Part shown: positions 38,854 through 49,311 of the stretch, in pieces | Layout: the number at the start of each line of letters is the position of its first letter | Position numbering within the stretch: the first letter of the stretch is position 1 | Origin: JAICMB01 sp963795935 | GTDB lineage: Bacteria > Acidobacteriota > Terriglobia > Bryobacterales > Bryobacteraceae | NCBI GenBank assembly: GCA_963795935.1 | Contig: CAWCJO010000004.1 | Coordinates: 1,302,001 to 1,366,000, forward strand | Length of the DNA stretch: 64,000 nucleotides | Reading direction: 5' to 3' | Position numbers and translations under genes: made by a program | Notes under the pieces: model-generated | Database searches by the model: none | What the model was told of the DNA's origin: nothing | The model's input: the letters and a program-made list of their open reading frames with translations, nothing else

Positions 38854-41337
38854 ATGATCGAAAACATTGTGTCTTTCCTGCGCGAGATGAAAGTGGGCGC
38901 GCGTTCGCTGTCGCGCGCCAAAGGACTCACGGCGACGGTGATAGTAACTCTGGCCCTGGGAATCGGGGCCAATGCCGCGATGTTCAGCCTGGTTCGCGGC
39001 GTGCTGCTGCGTCCTCTGGTCAATCGCGACGAGAACCGGCTGATCTACATCCGCCAGAGCGCGCCGGGGATGGGGGCCGACAACGCCCACTTCTCAGTGC
39101 CGGAGATCGGGGACTTGCGCTCGCGCGTGAGAACGCTGAGCTCTTTCGGCGATTTTTCGACCATCGGCTTCACTCTGGTAGGGCTGGGAGAGCCGCGCTC
39201 GGTGCAGGCCGGGGTGGTGGGAGGATCGTACTTCCAGGTGATGGGGCTGCGCCCGGTGCTGGGGCGGCTGCTGGATGCGCGCGACGATGGTCCGAATGCC
39301 GCGGGCGTCGTGGTGTTGACGTATCGTTTCTGGTCGACGACGCTGAAGAGCGATCCCGCGGTAATCGGTAAAACCGTCCGGCTGGATTCTTTCATCGATG
39401 CGCGGCCAGCCACCGTGGTGGGCGTTTTGGAGCCATGCGTCCCCTATCCCCAGGACACGGAAATTATCGCCAACATCGTGACCAGCGCGCACCATCTTTC
39501 GGCGACCATGGTTACCAGCCGGATACACCGGATGACGGAATTGTTCGCGCGGCTGGCGCCGGGCGTGAATCTGGAGACGGCGCGCGCGGAGTTGCGTACG
39601 GTATACGGAGCCATAAAGCGGGAGCATCCCGAGGCGTATGCGGCGAAATCCGACTTTCGCATCAGCGCGGTACGGTTGCGCGACCAGCTCACGTCGGGAG
39701 CGCGGACCATACTACTGGTGCTGATGGCGGCATCGGCGCTGATATTTGTCATTGCCTGTTGCAACGTCGCGAACCTGATTCTGGCGCGCACCATGCGGCG
39801 GGAAAGCGAACTCGGCATCCGCGCGGCGCTGGGAGCCAGCGGCGCCGCTTTGCGCCGTACTCTATTGGCCGAGAGCCTGCTGCTGTGCGGCGCCGGGGCA
39901 ACCGTCGGGCTATTGATCGCCGATCCGATGGCGGCGGTGCTGGCGCGCTACGCTTCGCGCTATTCGGTGCGCGCGCTCGATCTCACGGTGGACTCGAGCA
40001 TGCTGTGGGTGGGAGCGGGACTGGCCGTGATTGCCGCGGCGCTGCTGGCATTCGTTCCGCGCCTGCCATCGTCGGGAGGCGCGCCCGGATTCGCGCTTGC
40101 CAGCGGGAGCGCTCGCGTCACCGGCGCCACGAACCGGAAATTGAAGATCTTCGCGGTGGTTCAGATCGCCGCCTCGTTCGTGCTGGTGGCCTCGGCCGGC
40201 GCCTTCGTGAAGACGCTGCTTTCTCTGGAGGCCGCGCAGGCCCCTTTCGATACGCACCATGTGCTGGCAGTGGACGTGCCCGTAATGCATAACGGAAGAA
40301 CGCCCGCGCAGGTAGTGGATACCTACCGGCAAGCGGCGCGGCGGATCCGTGAACTGCCGGGGGTTCAGAACGTCGCGGTGGGCACGGCGGTTCCGTGGCG
40401 CGACGGCGACAACAACTTCGCACTCGAACTTTCGGCCGACGGACACATTCCGGCGCCGGGCGAGGATCAACCCCACGCGATGGTTCGGGTGATCTCACCC
40501 GGATTTTTCGCCACGCTTGGCCGGCCCATCGCCGAGGGCCGCGATTTTACCGATGCCGACCGCCAGGGGAGGGAGCCGGTCGCGATTGTGAGCGAGAGCG
40601 TGGCGCAACGGATGTTCCCCAAGGGCGATGCGCTGAACCATCATGTGATGTGGACCGACCCGATCCTGAAGGTCTTCTCTCTGGTGAACGCCGAGCCGCT
40701 GCGCATCGTCGGCGTGGTGGCGGACATGGACGATGTGAACGTCGTGCCGCGGCCGACGATGACGGTGTACCGTCCGTTCGATCAGGAGGCGGCGATAGGA
40801 GGAGGGCGGCTGTTCGTTCACGCGCGCTCGGATCCTTATCCGCTGGTGACGCCGATTACGCGCATCCTGCGCGCTCTGTCCGCGGACCAGCCGGTGGAAC
40901 ACGCGGCGACGCTGGACGACGTGCGCGCGGAGGTGCTCTCGCCCGAGCGGCTCAATGTCGTGGTGTTCGGCATTTTCGCGGCGGTGGCTCTGCTGATCGC
41001 GGTGGTGGGCGTTGCGGGCGTGCTGGCATTCTCCGTAAGCAGACGCACGCGGGAGTTCGGCATCCGGCTGGCGGTGGGGTCGCAGCCGCGGCATCTGCTG
41101 CAGCGGGTGATGGTGGAAGGGGCGGCCATGGCGATCGCCGGACTTGCGGCGGGCTTTGCGTGCGGGTTGGGGCTGGCGCAAGTGGCGGGCACTGTTCTGG
41201 GAGAGGTGAAAATGCCGGGCGCGCTGCCGGTGGCCGGCGCGGCCGTGGCGCTGCTGCTTGCGGCCGTGATTGCGTCGGCGATACCGGCGGCGCGCGCCGC
41301 TCGAGTGGACGTGATCGAGGCGCTGCGGACGGAGTGA
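38854..41337 (+). CDS. ADOP 3: long FtsX/MacB-type permease
   Basis: 827 residues, intact. Opening SLSRAKGLTATVIVTLALGI and NAAMFSLVRGVLLRPL, a first permease unit (ACCNVANLILARTMRRESEL), a second periplasmic domain and a final permease unit ending ARAARVDVIEALRTE. No adjacent ATPase. It has no PadR partner of its own and may rely on the system upstream. An AT-rich stretch (38803-38820) just before the gene may hold its promoter. Confidence 0.9.
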   Translation: MIENIVSFLREMKVGARSLSRAKGLTATVIVTLALGIGANAAMFSLVRGVLLRPLVNRDENRLIYIRQSAPGMGADNAHFSVPEIGDLRSRVRTLSSFGDFSTIGFTLVGLGEPRSVQAGVVGGSYFQVMGLRPVLGRLLDARDDGPNAAGVVVLTYRFWSTTLKSDPAVIGKTVRLDSFIDARPATVVGVLEPCVPYPQDTEIIANIVTSAHHLSATMVTSRIHRMTELFARLAPGVNLETARAELRTVYGAIKREHPEAYAAKSDFRISAVRLRDQLTSGARTILLVLMAASALIFVIACCNVANLILARTMRRESELGIRAALGASGAALRRTLLAESLLLCGAGATVGLLIADPMAAVLARYASRYSVRALDLTVDSSMLWVGAGLAVIAAALLAFVPRLPSSGGAPGFALASGSARVTGATNRKLKIFAVVQIAASFVLVASAGAFVKTLLSLEAAQAPFDTHHVLAVDVPVMHNGRTPAQVVDTYRQAARRIRELPGVQNVAVGTAVPWRDGDNNFALELSADGHIPAPGEDQPHAMVRVISPGFFATLGRPIAEGRDFTDADRQGREPVAIVSESVAQRMFPKGDALNHHVMWTDPILKVFSLVNAEPLRIVGVVADMDDVNVVPRPTMTVYRPFDQEAAIGGGRLFVHARSDPYPLVTPITRILRALSADQPVEHAATLDDVRAEVLSPERLNVVVFGIFAAVALLIAVVGVAGVLAFSVSRRTREFGIRLAVGSQPRHLLQRVMVEGAAMAIAGLAAGFACGLGLAQVAGTVLGEVKMPGALPVAGAAVALLLAAVIASAIPAARAARVDVIEALRTE

Positions 41338-41566
41338 GCTGAGCCTGGGCGGAGCTAGCCTCGCTCGCGAATGGAAAAGCAACAAAACAGGTTCGCAGTA
41401 CGAATGCGAGCGCGCCGGTGCGCTTTATGAAACCTCTCGCGCGGGTGAACGGGAGGCCTCGACGGCTTTCCCCGAGGCCCGCCTGCCGGCGCTCCTGGAT
41501 TTATCCGCTCTGCCAGGAGAGCCGCTAATGTAGCTGTGTAACCGAGATGTTAGATGCTGGGAAGAC

Positions 41567-41761
41567 GTGGCGTTTAGTATCCGAGACTGTCGCGGTGACG
41601 AGGGCTTTAAGGACCGTCTGGAGCGCGTGCGGCGGCAACGGAGCAAGCGGCGCGTGGCGGAAAGACTGGGCGAAATCGCGAAGCATTGCGCTTCTCTGCC
41701 GATTCTGGACAGCCGCGGCCCGGAAGAGTTGCTCTCTCGCGAGAGTGGACTGCCGCATTGA
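41567..41761 (+). pseudogene. vapB antitoxin relic
   Basis: Begins MAFSIRD from a GTG, then skips most of the DNA-binding part. A neighbouring frame reads SETVAVTRALR, the expected next segment, and the original frame resumes with DRLERVRRQRSKRRVAERLG and ILDSRGPEELLSRESGLPH, the standard VapB C-terminus. So there is an internal deletion plus a frameshift. The TGATG overlap with vapC is preserved. Confidence 0.7.
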
Positions 41762-42093
41762 TGGCGATCGATATGTCGGCGCGCGCGGACACGTGCGTGA
41801 TGTCCACCGCGGCTTTTAGTGGAAGCGTCGATTGTAATGGAAAGCAGCCGCGGCTATGACGGGCTGCGGGACTTCGATTTGCCGATGGCGAGCGCCGGGA
41901 TAGAGCCTGTTGCGGTCGATGGCGATCAGGCGCATCTCGCGCGAAACGCATTCCGGCAATTTGGGGAGGGCCGCCATCGGCGCCATTGAACTTTGGCGAT
42001 TGTTTTTCGTATGCGCTCGCCAAGGCGACGGGGTTGCCTCTGTTATTCAAGGGCGGCGACTTTGCAAAGACAGATATCCCGGCGGCGCTTTAA
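41761..42093 (+). pseudogene. vapC PIN-domain toxin relic
   Basis: Three frames rebuild a VapC: MAIDMSA with the first PIN aspartate, then CVMSTAAF; VEASIVMESSRGYDGLRDFD, GIEPVAVDGDQAHLARNAFR and QFGEGRH; finally LNFGDCFSYALAKATGLPLL and FKGGDFAKTDIPAAL. About 20 residues normally following MAIDxSA are missing, and there are two further frame breaks. The toxin cannot be made. Confidence 0.72.
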
Positions 42094-42346
42094 TTCGAGG
42101 AGCCGATCCGTGCCTTGCGGGTGAGTTTTTCGGCGAAGCTGGATGGCATGCGGCCGCGCGGGTGATTCGTTCAGACCAGCCGACGGTATTCAGAGCGATT
42201 TGCGATCCAGCACCAGACCGCGCCATCTATTCATCACGGCCAGTGCGCGGTACCCGAGAATAAGACTGTAGAATTCAATGCGGAGCGCAATGCCCGAGCT
42301 TCTCGCTATGCCGATTGCCATTTTCGAATTCACGTTTGAATATTGC

Positions 42347-43831
42347 TCACGCCTCCGGCAGCGAAAAGCTGTCGCCGGTATCCGCGACCCACTGCTTCAG
42401 TCTCCCCAGCAGCTTTTTTCGCTCTGCGCGAAATGCATTATTCTGAGCCAGGTTCGCTTCTTCATACGGATCTTCGTTCAAGTTGAACATAAGCCACGAC
42501 AGATTCTCGAAGCACACCAGCTTCCAGCCATCTTTGGTCACCAGACCCCTATAAGGAGTGTTGATCGAGTCGGGATGACCCACCGGGATCACGTTTTGCA
42601 GATAAGCGGAGTCGGGTTGCGGCGCCTCCGGCGAACTTGCCAAGCGCAGATGCGCGTAGCTCGCGCCCTCCATCCAATCCGGCTTGCCGATACCGCACAG
42701 TCCCAGCGTAGTCGGCGCAATATCGACCGCGTTAGACAACACCGGCAGGCGCCCGCGCCTCCACGGACCATACGCCGGGAGTCCGCCCGTAATCAACATC
42801 GGCGTGCGGATCGCTTCATCGTACGGATTTACTTTGCGGAACATGCCATGCGAGCCCATGCAATCGCCATGGTCGGCGAAGAAGAGTATATGAGTGTTCT
42901 CGTACTGCCCGTTCTTGCGCAGCGCTTCAACGATGCGGCCGAAATTCCAATCGAGATTTTCGATCTGCGCATAATACCCCGCTAACTCGCGCCGCGCCCG
43001 CTCGACGACGCGGTCCACGTGGGCGACATTGAGGCGCAACTCCAGTTTGCGCGGCTCGTAATGCGCCATAAACTCAGCCGGAGCGACGCAAGGGTCGTGC
43101 GGCGGCTGCACGCTGAGCACCGCGAAAAACGGCTTGCCTGGGCCGTTCTTAGCGGCCTCGGCCTGGTCGTTAAGGTACTTGATAAGGATATCCGTCAGCG
43201 AATCGGTCTCGTAGCCGGGCAGCCGGTAATGAAACGCGTCCTTGCCGCTGCCGCCATGGACCCAGCAATCCCACTGGCTGTTGTTATTCTCATAGCCGGT
43301 CCAGTGCTTGAACCCTCCGCGCCGATTGGGATCGGTGATAAAGAAGGCCGCTCGCCCGTTACTTTCATGCCAACCGCCCAGGTGCCATTTGCCGACGTAA
43401 GCGGTATCGTAACCGTCGGCATTGAAAACGTCCGCGATGGTCTTTTGACCTTCCGGCAGCGGATACTCATGCCCCGGCACGCAATGGTTGGGATAACGGC
43501 TGGTCAGCAGAGATCCCCGGAAGGGACAGCAGAGCGGGTATCCCGAAACGTTGGAGGTGAAGTTCACGCCATTCACTTCCGCTCTGTCGAAATTCGGCGT
43601 TCGCGCGTTCGGGTCGCCATTAAAACTGAGCGCCTGCGCGCGCAACTGGTCCCCAAACACCCAGAGAACGTTGGGACGGGAGGGCGGCGGCGGTTGCGCC
43701 GATTCATGTCCGGCGGGCTGGCCGGCGTATTGCCTTCCCAATCCGTTCAAAGCGGGGTTTTGTTGACCCGCGGCCGCGAGCGATGCCGCCAAACCGAGCG
43801 ACGATGCGTTCAAGAACGATCTTCGATCCAT
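42347..43831 (-). CDS. Exported type I sulfatase
   Basis: 494 residues. The formylglycine motif C-x-P-x-R is CCPFR (Cys101-Arg105) in YPLCCPFRGSLLTSRYP. The N-terminus RPNVLWVFGDQ supplies metal ligands, and later motifs GKWHLGGWH and FFADHGDCMGSHG fit the family. The Tat-like leader MDRRSFLNASSLGLAASLAA indicates export. The gene follows the TonB receptor gene by 9 bases, so it is likely one operon for uptake and desulfation of a sulfated glycan or other ester. No formylglycine-generating enzyme lies in the window. Confidence 0.92.
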   Translation of the reverse strand: MDRRSFLNASSLGLAASLAAAGQQNPALNGLGRQYAGQPAGHESAQPPPPSRPNVLWVFGDQLRAQALSFNGDPNARTPNFDRAEVNGVNFTSNVSGYPLCCPFRGSLLTSRYPNHCVPGHEYPLPEGQKTIADVFNADGYDTAYVGKWHLGGWHESNGRAAFFITDPNRRGGFKHWTGYENNNSQWDCWVHGGSGKDAFHYRLPGYETDSLTDILIKYLNDQAEAAKNGPGKPFFAVLSVQPPHDPCVAPAEFMAHYEPRKLELRLNVAHVDRVVERARRELAGYYAQIENLDWNFGRIVEALRKNGQYENTHILFFADHGDCMGSHGMFRKVNPYDEAIRTPMLITGGLPAYGPWRRGRLPVLSNAVDIAPTTLGLCGIGKPDWMEGASYAHLRLASSPEAPQPDSAYLQNVIPVGHPDSINTPYRGLVTKDGWKLVCFENLSWLMFNLNEDPYEEANLAQNNAFRAERKKLLGRLKQWVADTGDSFSLPEA

Positions 43832-43840
43832 GCCGTAGCC

Positions 43841-46800
43841 CTAAAATATCAGCTTCAACGCAACCTGCAATACGCGCGGCTGATTGGCCTGCGAGCTCAC
43901 AGTCCCGAACGCGCTCGATCCGAAGGAGGTATTGGGAGGAGAGAAGACCGGCGTATTCGAGATATTGAACGCATCCGCTCTCACCTGCAAAGTCATGCGT
44001 TCTCCCACCCGGATATTCTTATGAAGCGATAGATCGACGTTGCGCGTCCAGTCGCTTCGCGCGCCGTCGAACGTCCGCGGCGCATTCCCGAAGGCGTAGG
44101 CCGGGGGCGTGCTGAATACCGACGTGTTGAACCACATCGCAACCGTCGGATCGCCGATCCCGGGGTTCTGTCCATTCCAGTTGGGACGCTGTCCGCCGCC
44201 TTGAGAGTAAGTGCCGTTCACGGCGGAAGTAATTCCCAGGGGACTGCCGCTATAGAACGTTCCCAAAATGCCCAACTCCCAGCCACCGAGTATGTGACCG
44301 AAAACTCCCTTCTGGCTTCGCATAAAGGGGAGCTCGTAAATAACGTTTGCGACCAGGCGATGCGTCTGGTCCAACTGCGAGGGGCTCCATTCCGCCTTCA
44401 GGTTGTTCCAATCCTGGATCGCGCCGCCGCCCAGGGTCTCGCCGCTGAACGGACCGGTGCTCTGGTCCATCATCTTCGACCACGTATAAGAGGCGAGCAT
44501 GGAGAAACCTTTCGCGAACCGTTTTTCGAGTTTCACCTGCAGCGCGTTATAGCGGGAACCGGCCCAGTTGGTGAGGTCCGATGTTACGCCGGTGAACTGC
44601 GGATAGGGAACGAGCAATAGCGCCTCCGGAACGGTCTTGGCGGCGAGCGCCCCGCCTGTAATCTGGCCATAGAACGGATTCGGAACCAGCGTGCGGAGCG
44701 CGTTCCCAAGCGCCAGGTCGGCGTCCGGCAATTCATTCAATTCCTGGTTTGCGGCCAGCTTCACGCCATGCGTGCCGACGTAACCTACGTCGAGCAGCCA
44801 GGAGCGCGGTAATTCCCGCTGCACGTCGAAATTCCACTGCACGGTGTAGGGAGTGACATTGTTGCGATCATAGAATGTCACGGGTTGCCCCAGCAGCGTC
44901 GCGGAACCAAGGCTGCTGCCCGTGGCCGCATTCAATCCGGTCGGGTAAGGATTGGCGAGCGAGAAACTCGGGGTGACGCCGTCCGTGCTGCTGACAATAT
45001 TTGTCACGGTGTTGAAGCCGCTTACGCCGAAAGTGCCCGGAGCGCTCCCGACGCCCCAGTTAGTGCCATAGAAAATCCCCGCGCCGCCGCGCACAACCGT
45101 CTTGGAGATGGCGTGCCAGGCGAATCCGAGGCGCGGCGACCAGTTGTTGGTGTCGGGATTCGATTGATAGCGCGAAACCCCGTTGACCCCCGGGAACGAC
45201 AGCGCGCCATGCAGATTCAGGCCCGGCGCCGTGAGCGGCGGCACGGCCGAGTAGTTGAAATTCGTGAGCTGATTGAAGCGGTCGGTGCGCGGCGTCTCGT
45301 ACTCGTAGCGTACGCCCAGGTTGAGCGTCAGATTGGCGTTGACCTTCCAGTCGTCCTGCAAAAAGCCGGCATAGTATTTGGTTTCCAACGCCAGCGCCGG
45401 CGACGGAGTGACGCTGCCCGATGCCGGCAGCCCCAACAGAAAAGAGGCCAGCGCGTCGCCGGCCTGAGCGCTGGATTGTGCCGCGTTCGGTCCTTGCGTG
45501 AACGCGCTCGTAAATCCGAAATTGTCGCTGGCGTCGCCGGTCTGCAGCGTATTGTATTGAACCACGCGGTACTCTCCGCCGAATTTGAGCTGCTGCGCTC
45601 CCAGGCTTTTGCTGAGATTCGCCTGCAAAGCGTAGTTGTTCGCGCCCAGCGCGATCAAGCCCGTTTCGCCCAACGCGCTGGTCCAGGAGCTGTTCGGAAC
45701 CGAGCTGCTGACGCCGTAGCCGGTGATGGTGACAACGGGAAATGCGGCCGGGGCGCCGATGGCCGCGCTTAGGCCCGCCGGAAATCCCAGTTGCGAAATA
45801 TCGAAGCCCTGGCTGATGGGACCGCGCAGATTGGCGAGGCGCGAAAAAGACAAGCGCAAGGTTCCGATCAGCGCCGGAGAGAAAATGTGATCGGCTTCGG
45901 CGACGGCGTTGTAGCGGGTAAAATCCTGGGCGCCGAATCCGGGGGAGCCGGGATCGCTAAATCCGTATGGCGAGGCGCGGATGTAAGGCGAGTCGTCGTA
46001 AGAATAGCGCACGAAGAACCGCGTATTATCCGTGAAGTTGTGATCGAGGCGCACGCTGAACGTATTCTTCTGAATATTGTTCGAGTCCGTGCGCACGTAA
46101 TTGTTCTGCATAGTGGGCCCGGAGCCCACGGTGTTCGGGGCCGGAAGGAACGATGCCAGCTTCTGCGCGATGGGGCTGAGCAAGCTCGCTGGAATAACGT
46201 TGCCCGGAAACGGATCGCGGATGTAGGTTCCCGCGGAGTTCAAACGCGTCGAGAAGGGGTTGTAGATGGTAACAGGCTGGCCGTTGGAGTTGATGTCATG
46301 GCTGAAATCGCCGGATAGCTCCGCCGGGTTGGGCACGGTTGCCGTGTAAGTGACGCCCTGGATGTAGCGCACGAGCTCGGTGCTTACGAAGAAAAAAGTT
46401 TTGTTCCTGCCGTTATAGAGCTTCGGCAGGACCACCGGACCTCCCAGCACGCCGCCGAACTGGTTGAACTTCAACGGCGGCGGGGCCTGTTTCGCAAGAT
46501 TCGCGAAGAAGTTGTTGGAGTTGAGTTTGTCGTTGCGCAGAAACTCGAAAAGCGTGAAATGCAGAGCGTTGGTTCCGGCTTTGGTGACGACATTAAAAAT
46601 GCCGCCTGCCGCGCGGCCGTACTCGGCGCTATAGTTGCTCGTCTCCACGCGGAACTCCTGCACCGAGTCCGCGTTGGGGTAAATAATCGGCTGGTTCTGG
46701 GCCGCGGCGGAGTTGGGAGCGCCATCCAACAGAAACTCGTTGGCGTTGCCTTGCGCCCCGTTGATTGAGACCGAGGCCGTGCTGATAATATCCACCGGCA

Positions 46801-47299
46801 CGTCGTTCATCCCGCGCGATGTGCGTACGCCCGGCACTAATTCGCCGAGCGCGTACGCGTCGCGCCCGAGCAGCGGCAAGCCGGTGACTTCGCGATCCTG
46901 CACCACCGCCCCGGAAGAATGGGTCTCCGTCTCGAGCATGGGCGCTTGCGCGCTCACCACGATCTGCTCGTTCACGCTGCCGACCTCCAGCGCTATGTCG
47001 AGCCGGAGCGCCTGGTCCACCTCGAGTTGCAGGCCGGTCCGCGTCACGGGCTTGAAACCGGCATGCGCCAGCGAGACGGTATAAGGACCAGGAGGAAGCG
47101 AGGGAACGGTGTAATAGCCGTCCGCGTTGGTCTCGGACGTGCGCGCCACCCCCGTCGCCGTTTCCGTCACCGTGACGGCGACTCCGGGTACGACGGCGCC
47201 GGTGGGATCCGTGACGCGGCCGGTGATCTGGCCGGTTTGCGAAAAACCCGGAAGGCACAAAACGCCGAAGCAGACGATTATAAGAAGGCGAAGCGGCAT
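43841..47299 (-). CDS. Oar-like TonB-dependent outer-membrane receptor
   Basis: 1152 residues from the ATG at 47299, set by GGGAG just upstream and the signal peptide RLLIIVCFGVLCLPGFS; the open frame up to 47794 is antisense to the cupin gene and rejected. A carboxypeptidase-regulatory domain (GQITGRVTDPTGAVVPGVAV, about 20-105) precedes the plug (NEFLLDGAPNSA, YSAEYGRAAGGIFNVVTKAG), then a large barrel that ends RVLQVALKLIF. The barrel resembles Oar proteins. Ligand unknown; the linked sulfatase suggests a sulfated polymer. Confidence 0.92.
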   Translation of the reverse strand: MPLRLLIIVCFGVLCLPGFSQTGQITGRVTDPTGAVVPGVAVTVTETATGVARTSETNADGYYTVPSLPPGPYTVSLAHAGFKPVTRTGLQLEVDQALRLDIALEVGSVNEQIVVSAQAPMLETETHSSGAVVQDREVTGLPLLGRDAYALGELVPGVRTSRGMNDVPVDIISTASVSINGAQGNANEFLLDGAPNSAAAQNQPIIYPNADSVQEFRVETSNYSAEYGRAAGGIFNVVTKAGTNALHFTLFEFLRNDKLNSNNFFANLAKQAPPPLKFNQFGGVLGGPVVLPKLYNGRNKTFFFVSTELVRYIQGVTYTATVPNPAELSGDFSHDINSNGQPVTIYNPFSTRLNSAGTYIRDPFPGNVIPASLLSPIAQKLASFLPAPNTVGSGPTMQNNYVRTDSNNIQKNTFSVRLDHNFTDNTRFFVRYSYDDSPYIRASPYGFSDPGSPGFGAQDFTRYNAVAEADHIFSPALIGTLRLSFSRLANLRGPISQGFDISQLGFPAGLSAAIGAPAAFPVVTITGYGVSSSVPNSSWTSALGETGLIALGANNYALQANLSKSLGAQQLKFGGEYRVVQYNTLQTGDASDNFGFTSAFTQGPNAAQSSAQAGDALASFLLGLPASGSVTPSPALALETKYYAGFLQDDWKVNANLTLNLGVRYEYETPRTDRFNQLTNFNYSAVPPLTAPGLNLHGALSFPGVNGVSRYQSNPDTNNWSPRLGFAWHAISKTVVRGGAGIFYGTNWGVGSAPGTFGVSGFNTVTNIVSSTDGVTPSFSLANPYPTGLNAATGSSLGSATLLGQPVTFYDRNNVTPYTVQWNFDVQRELPRSWLLDVGYVGTHGVKLAANQELNELPDADLALGNALRTLVPNPFYGQITGGALAAKTVPEALLLVPYPQFTGVTSDLTNWAGSRYNALQVKLEKRFAKGFSMLASYTWSKMMDQSTGPFSGETLGGGAIQDWNNLKAEWSPSQLDQTHRLVANVIYELPFMRSQKGVFGHILGGWELGILGTFYSGSPLGITSAVNGTYSQGGGQRPNWNGQNPGIGDPTVAMWFNTSVFSTPPAYAFGNAPRTFDGARSDWTRNVDLSLHKNIRVGERMTLQVRADAFNISNTPVFSPPNTSFGSSAFGTVSSQANQPRVLQVALKLIF

Positions 47300-47446
47300 T
47301 CGGAACTCCCTGTGTCCTCCGATTGTAACGACGTTGCGGCTCCGCGCCAATGGCGTCGTGATGCTATTGGGACAACTGCCGGCGGTGCTCTCGCCCCGCG
47401 TGCTCGCCGCGCAGCAGGGCGGCTCTTTTGTGAGACGGTTGTAAAT

Positions 47447-47896
47447 ATGATCATTGCGGATCTTGCGGAGATCGCGGGACGGACGTATCCGGCGCGGCGG
47501 CGGACGCAAAACCTGGTCGGCGGCGCAAGCGCGATCCAGGCGAGCAATTTTTCGATGGGAAACGTTATGCTCGAGCCGGACGGCGGCCAGGTGCCGTGGC
47601 ACAACCAGGAGCAGGAGGAGATTTATTTCATCCTGGAGGGCGCGGCGGAGATGTGTTTGGGCGAGGAGCGAACAGTCCTGCGGGCGGGTCAGGCGGTGTA
47701 CATTCCGCCGCGCGTATTTCATCAATTGACGAACATCGGCGGGACGCCGTGCCGGATGCTGTACTGCTACGGGCCGGCCGGCGACGTCGCGCATTGGCGC
47801 CAGGAGCTGGATGGAACATTGCCGTGCGCGGGAGTAGAGGCCCCTCCGCTGCCCGAGGGGGCGCGTCCGCAGTGCGCGCGGAAGGCCGGGGAGTGA
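47447..47896 (+). CDS. Cupin-domain protein
   Basis: 149 residues. Cupin motif 1 is VPWHNQEQEEIYFILEGAAE (metal ligands His, Glu) and motif 2 is AVYIPPRVFHQLTN. The ATG at 47447 follows a divergent 147-base gap from the receptor gene. Its stop lies 4 bases before the oxidoreductase gene, so both form an operon, and the cupin may act on or sense a sugar-derived ligand. Confidence 0.82.
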   Translation: MIIADLAEIAGRTYPARRRTQNLVGGASAIQASNFSMGNVMLEPDGGQVPWHNQEQEEIYFILEGAAEMCLGEERTVLRAGQAVYIPPRVFHQLTNIGGTPCRMLYCYGPAGDVAHWRQELDGTLPCAGVEAPPLPEGARPQCARKAGE

Positions 47897-47900
47897 GGAG

Positions 47901-49061
47901 ATGAGCGAAAAAACAGTTCATCACGCCGGCATCATCATGAATGGCGTGACCGGGCGCATGGGGCTGAACCAGCACTTGCGGCGATCGATTCACGCCATCG
48001 TGGAGCAGGGTGGAGCGCAGGCCACCGATGGCGACGCGATTGTGCCGCGGCCGCTGCTGGTAGGGCGAAATAAGGCCAAGCTGGAAGTGATTGCGCGCGA
48101 GTTTGGCGGGCTGCCGTGGACCACGGACCTGGATAGCGCACTCGGGGACGAGGCGTACTCGATTTATTTCGATGCGCAGACGACGGAGCGGCGGGCGGAC
48201 GCGGTGCGGCGGGCGATCGGGGCGGGGAAGCACGTCTATTGCGAGAAGCCCATCGCGAATACGTTTGAGACGGCGTACGAGCTGTATCGGGCGGCCGAAG
48301 ACGCCGGGGTGAAGCATGGAGTAGTGCAGGACAAGCTGTGGCTACCGGGTCTGCTGAAGCTGAAGGCGCTGAGGGATATCGGTTTTTTTGGGACCATCTT
48401 CGCGGTGCGGGGGGAGTTCGGCTACTGGGTGTTCGAGGGCGATGTGATTCCTTCGCAGCGGCCGTCATGGAATTACAGGCGGGAAGAGGGCGGGGGGATT
48501 ATTATTGACATGCTGTGCCATTGGCGCTATGTGCTCGATAATTTATTCGGCGCCGTGAAGGCGGTGTCGTGCCTGGGCGCGACGCATATTCCGCGGCGCT
48601 GGGATGAAGCGGGGCGGCCTTATGATTCGACGGCCGAGGATGCGGCGTATGCGACGTTTGAGCTGGAAGGCGGCGTAATCGCGCATTTCAATTCGTCGTG
48701 GTGCGTGCGGGTGCGGCGCGACGATCTGCTGACCATACAAGTGGATGGGACGAAGGGGTCGGCCGTGGCGGGGCTGCGGGACTGTTGGATACAGCCGTAT
48801 GGGGCAACGCCGCGGCCGGTATGGAACCCGGACATCGCGAGCCCGCTCGATTACTTCGAGCAGTGGCAGAAGATGCCAAACCAGATGGACTTCGATAACG
48901 CATTCAAGCGGCAATGGGAGCTGTTTTTGTTGCATGTGGTCAAGGGCGAGCCGTTTCCGTGGGACCTGCTCGAAGGCGCCAAGGGGGTGCAGTTGGCAGA
49001 GAAAGGGCTGGAATCGTGGAAAAAGCGGGCGTGGGTGGAGGTGCCGGAAGCGCCGCGGTAG
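47901..49061 (+). CDS. Gfo/Idh/MocA-family oxidoreductase
   Basis: 386 residues. The N-terminal Rossmann part has GIIMNGVTGRMGLNQHLRRS, and the conserved dinucleotide-site motif HVYCEKPIANT (catalytic EKP) is present. The C-terminal half has the beta-sheet substrate domain with IIIDMLCHWRYVLDN. GTGAGGAG precedes the ATG. Family members oxidise or reduce sugars and inositols with NAD(P). Coupled to the cupin gene. Confidence 0.9.
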   Translation: MSEKTVHHAGIIMNGVTGRMGLNQHLRRSIHAIVEQGGAQATDGDAIVPRPLLVGRNKAKLEVIAREFGGLPWTTDLDSALGDEAYSIYFDAQTTERRADAVRRAIGAGKHVYCEKPIANTFETAYELYRAAEDAGVKHGVVQDKLWLPGLLKLKALRDIGFFGTIFAVRGEFGYWVFEGDVIPSQRPSWNYRREEGGGIIIDMLCHWRYVLDNLFGAVKAVSCLGATHIPRRWDEAGRPYDSTAEDAAYATFELEGGVIAHFNSSWCVRVRRDDLLTIQVDGTKGSAVAGLRDCWIQPYGATPRPVWNPDIASPLDYFEQWQKMPNQMDFDNAFKRQWELFLLHVVKGEPFPWDLLEGAKGVQLAEKGLESWKKRAWVEVPEAPR

Positions 49062-49311
49062 TGTTTCGACGGTTCCGGGAAGTCGACCCCGGTCAAAATC
49101 TTCACGGGACTGCCGGTCCGGAGGAGGCAACGCTTATTGGCGGCCTGCCGTGAACCGCGGCGGAAGATCGAGGGATTGCGGCGGCTCTTCCCGCCGTATG
49201 GGGAGCGGCTGCGAGGAGCGCGCTAATCGGCAGATCAACACGCTCGATCTCGCGTGACCAGATAATGCGAACTCCGGCCGTTGCGCTGCGTATTACTCTC
49301 CAGAGCCAACA

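Noticed and set aside
47300..47794. N-terminal extension of the TonB receptor frame up to 47794
   Set aside because: It runs antisense through the cupin gene; the receptor signal peptide and ribosome site place the start at 47299.
49062..49311. Small coding remnant after the oxidoreductase gene
   Set aside because: Short coding-like text only; no start, domain or clear end.
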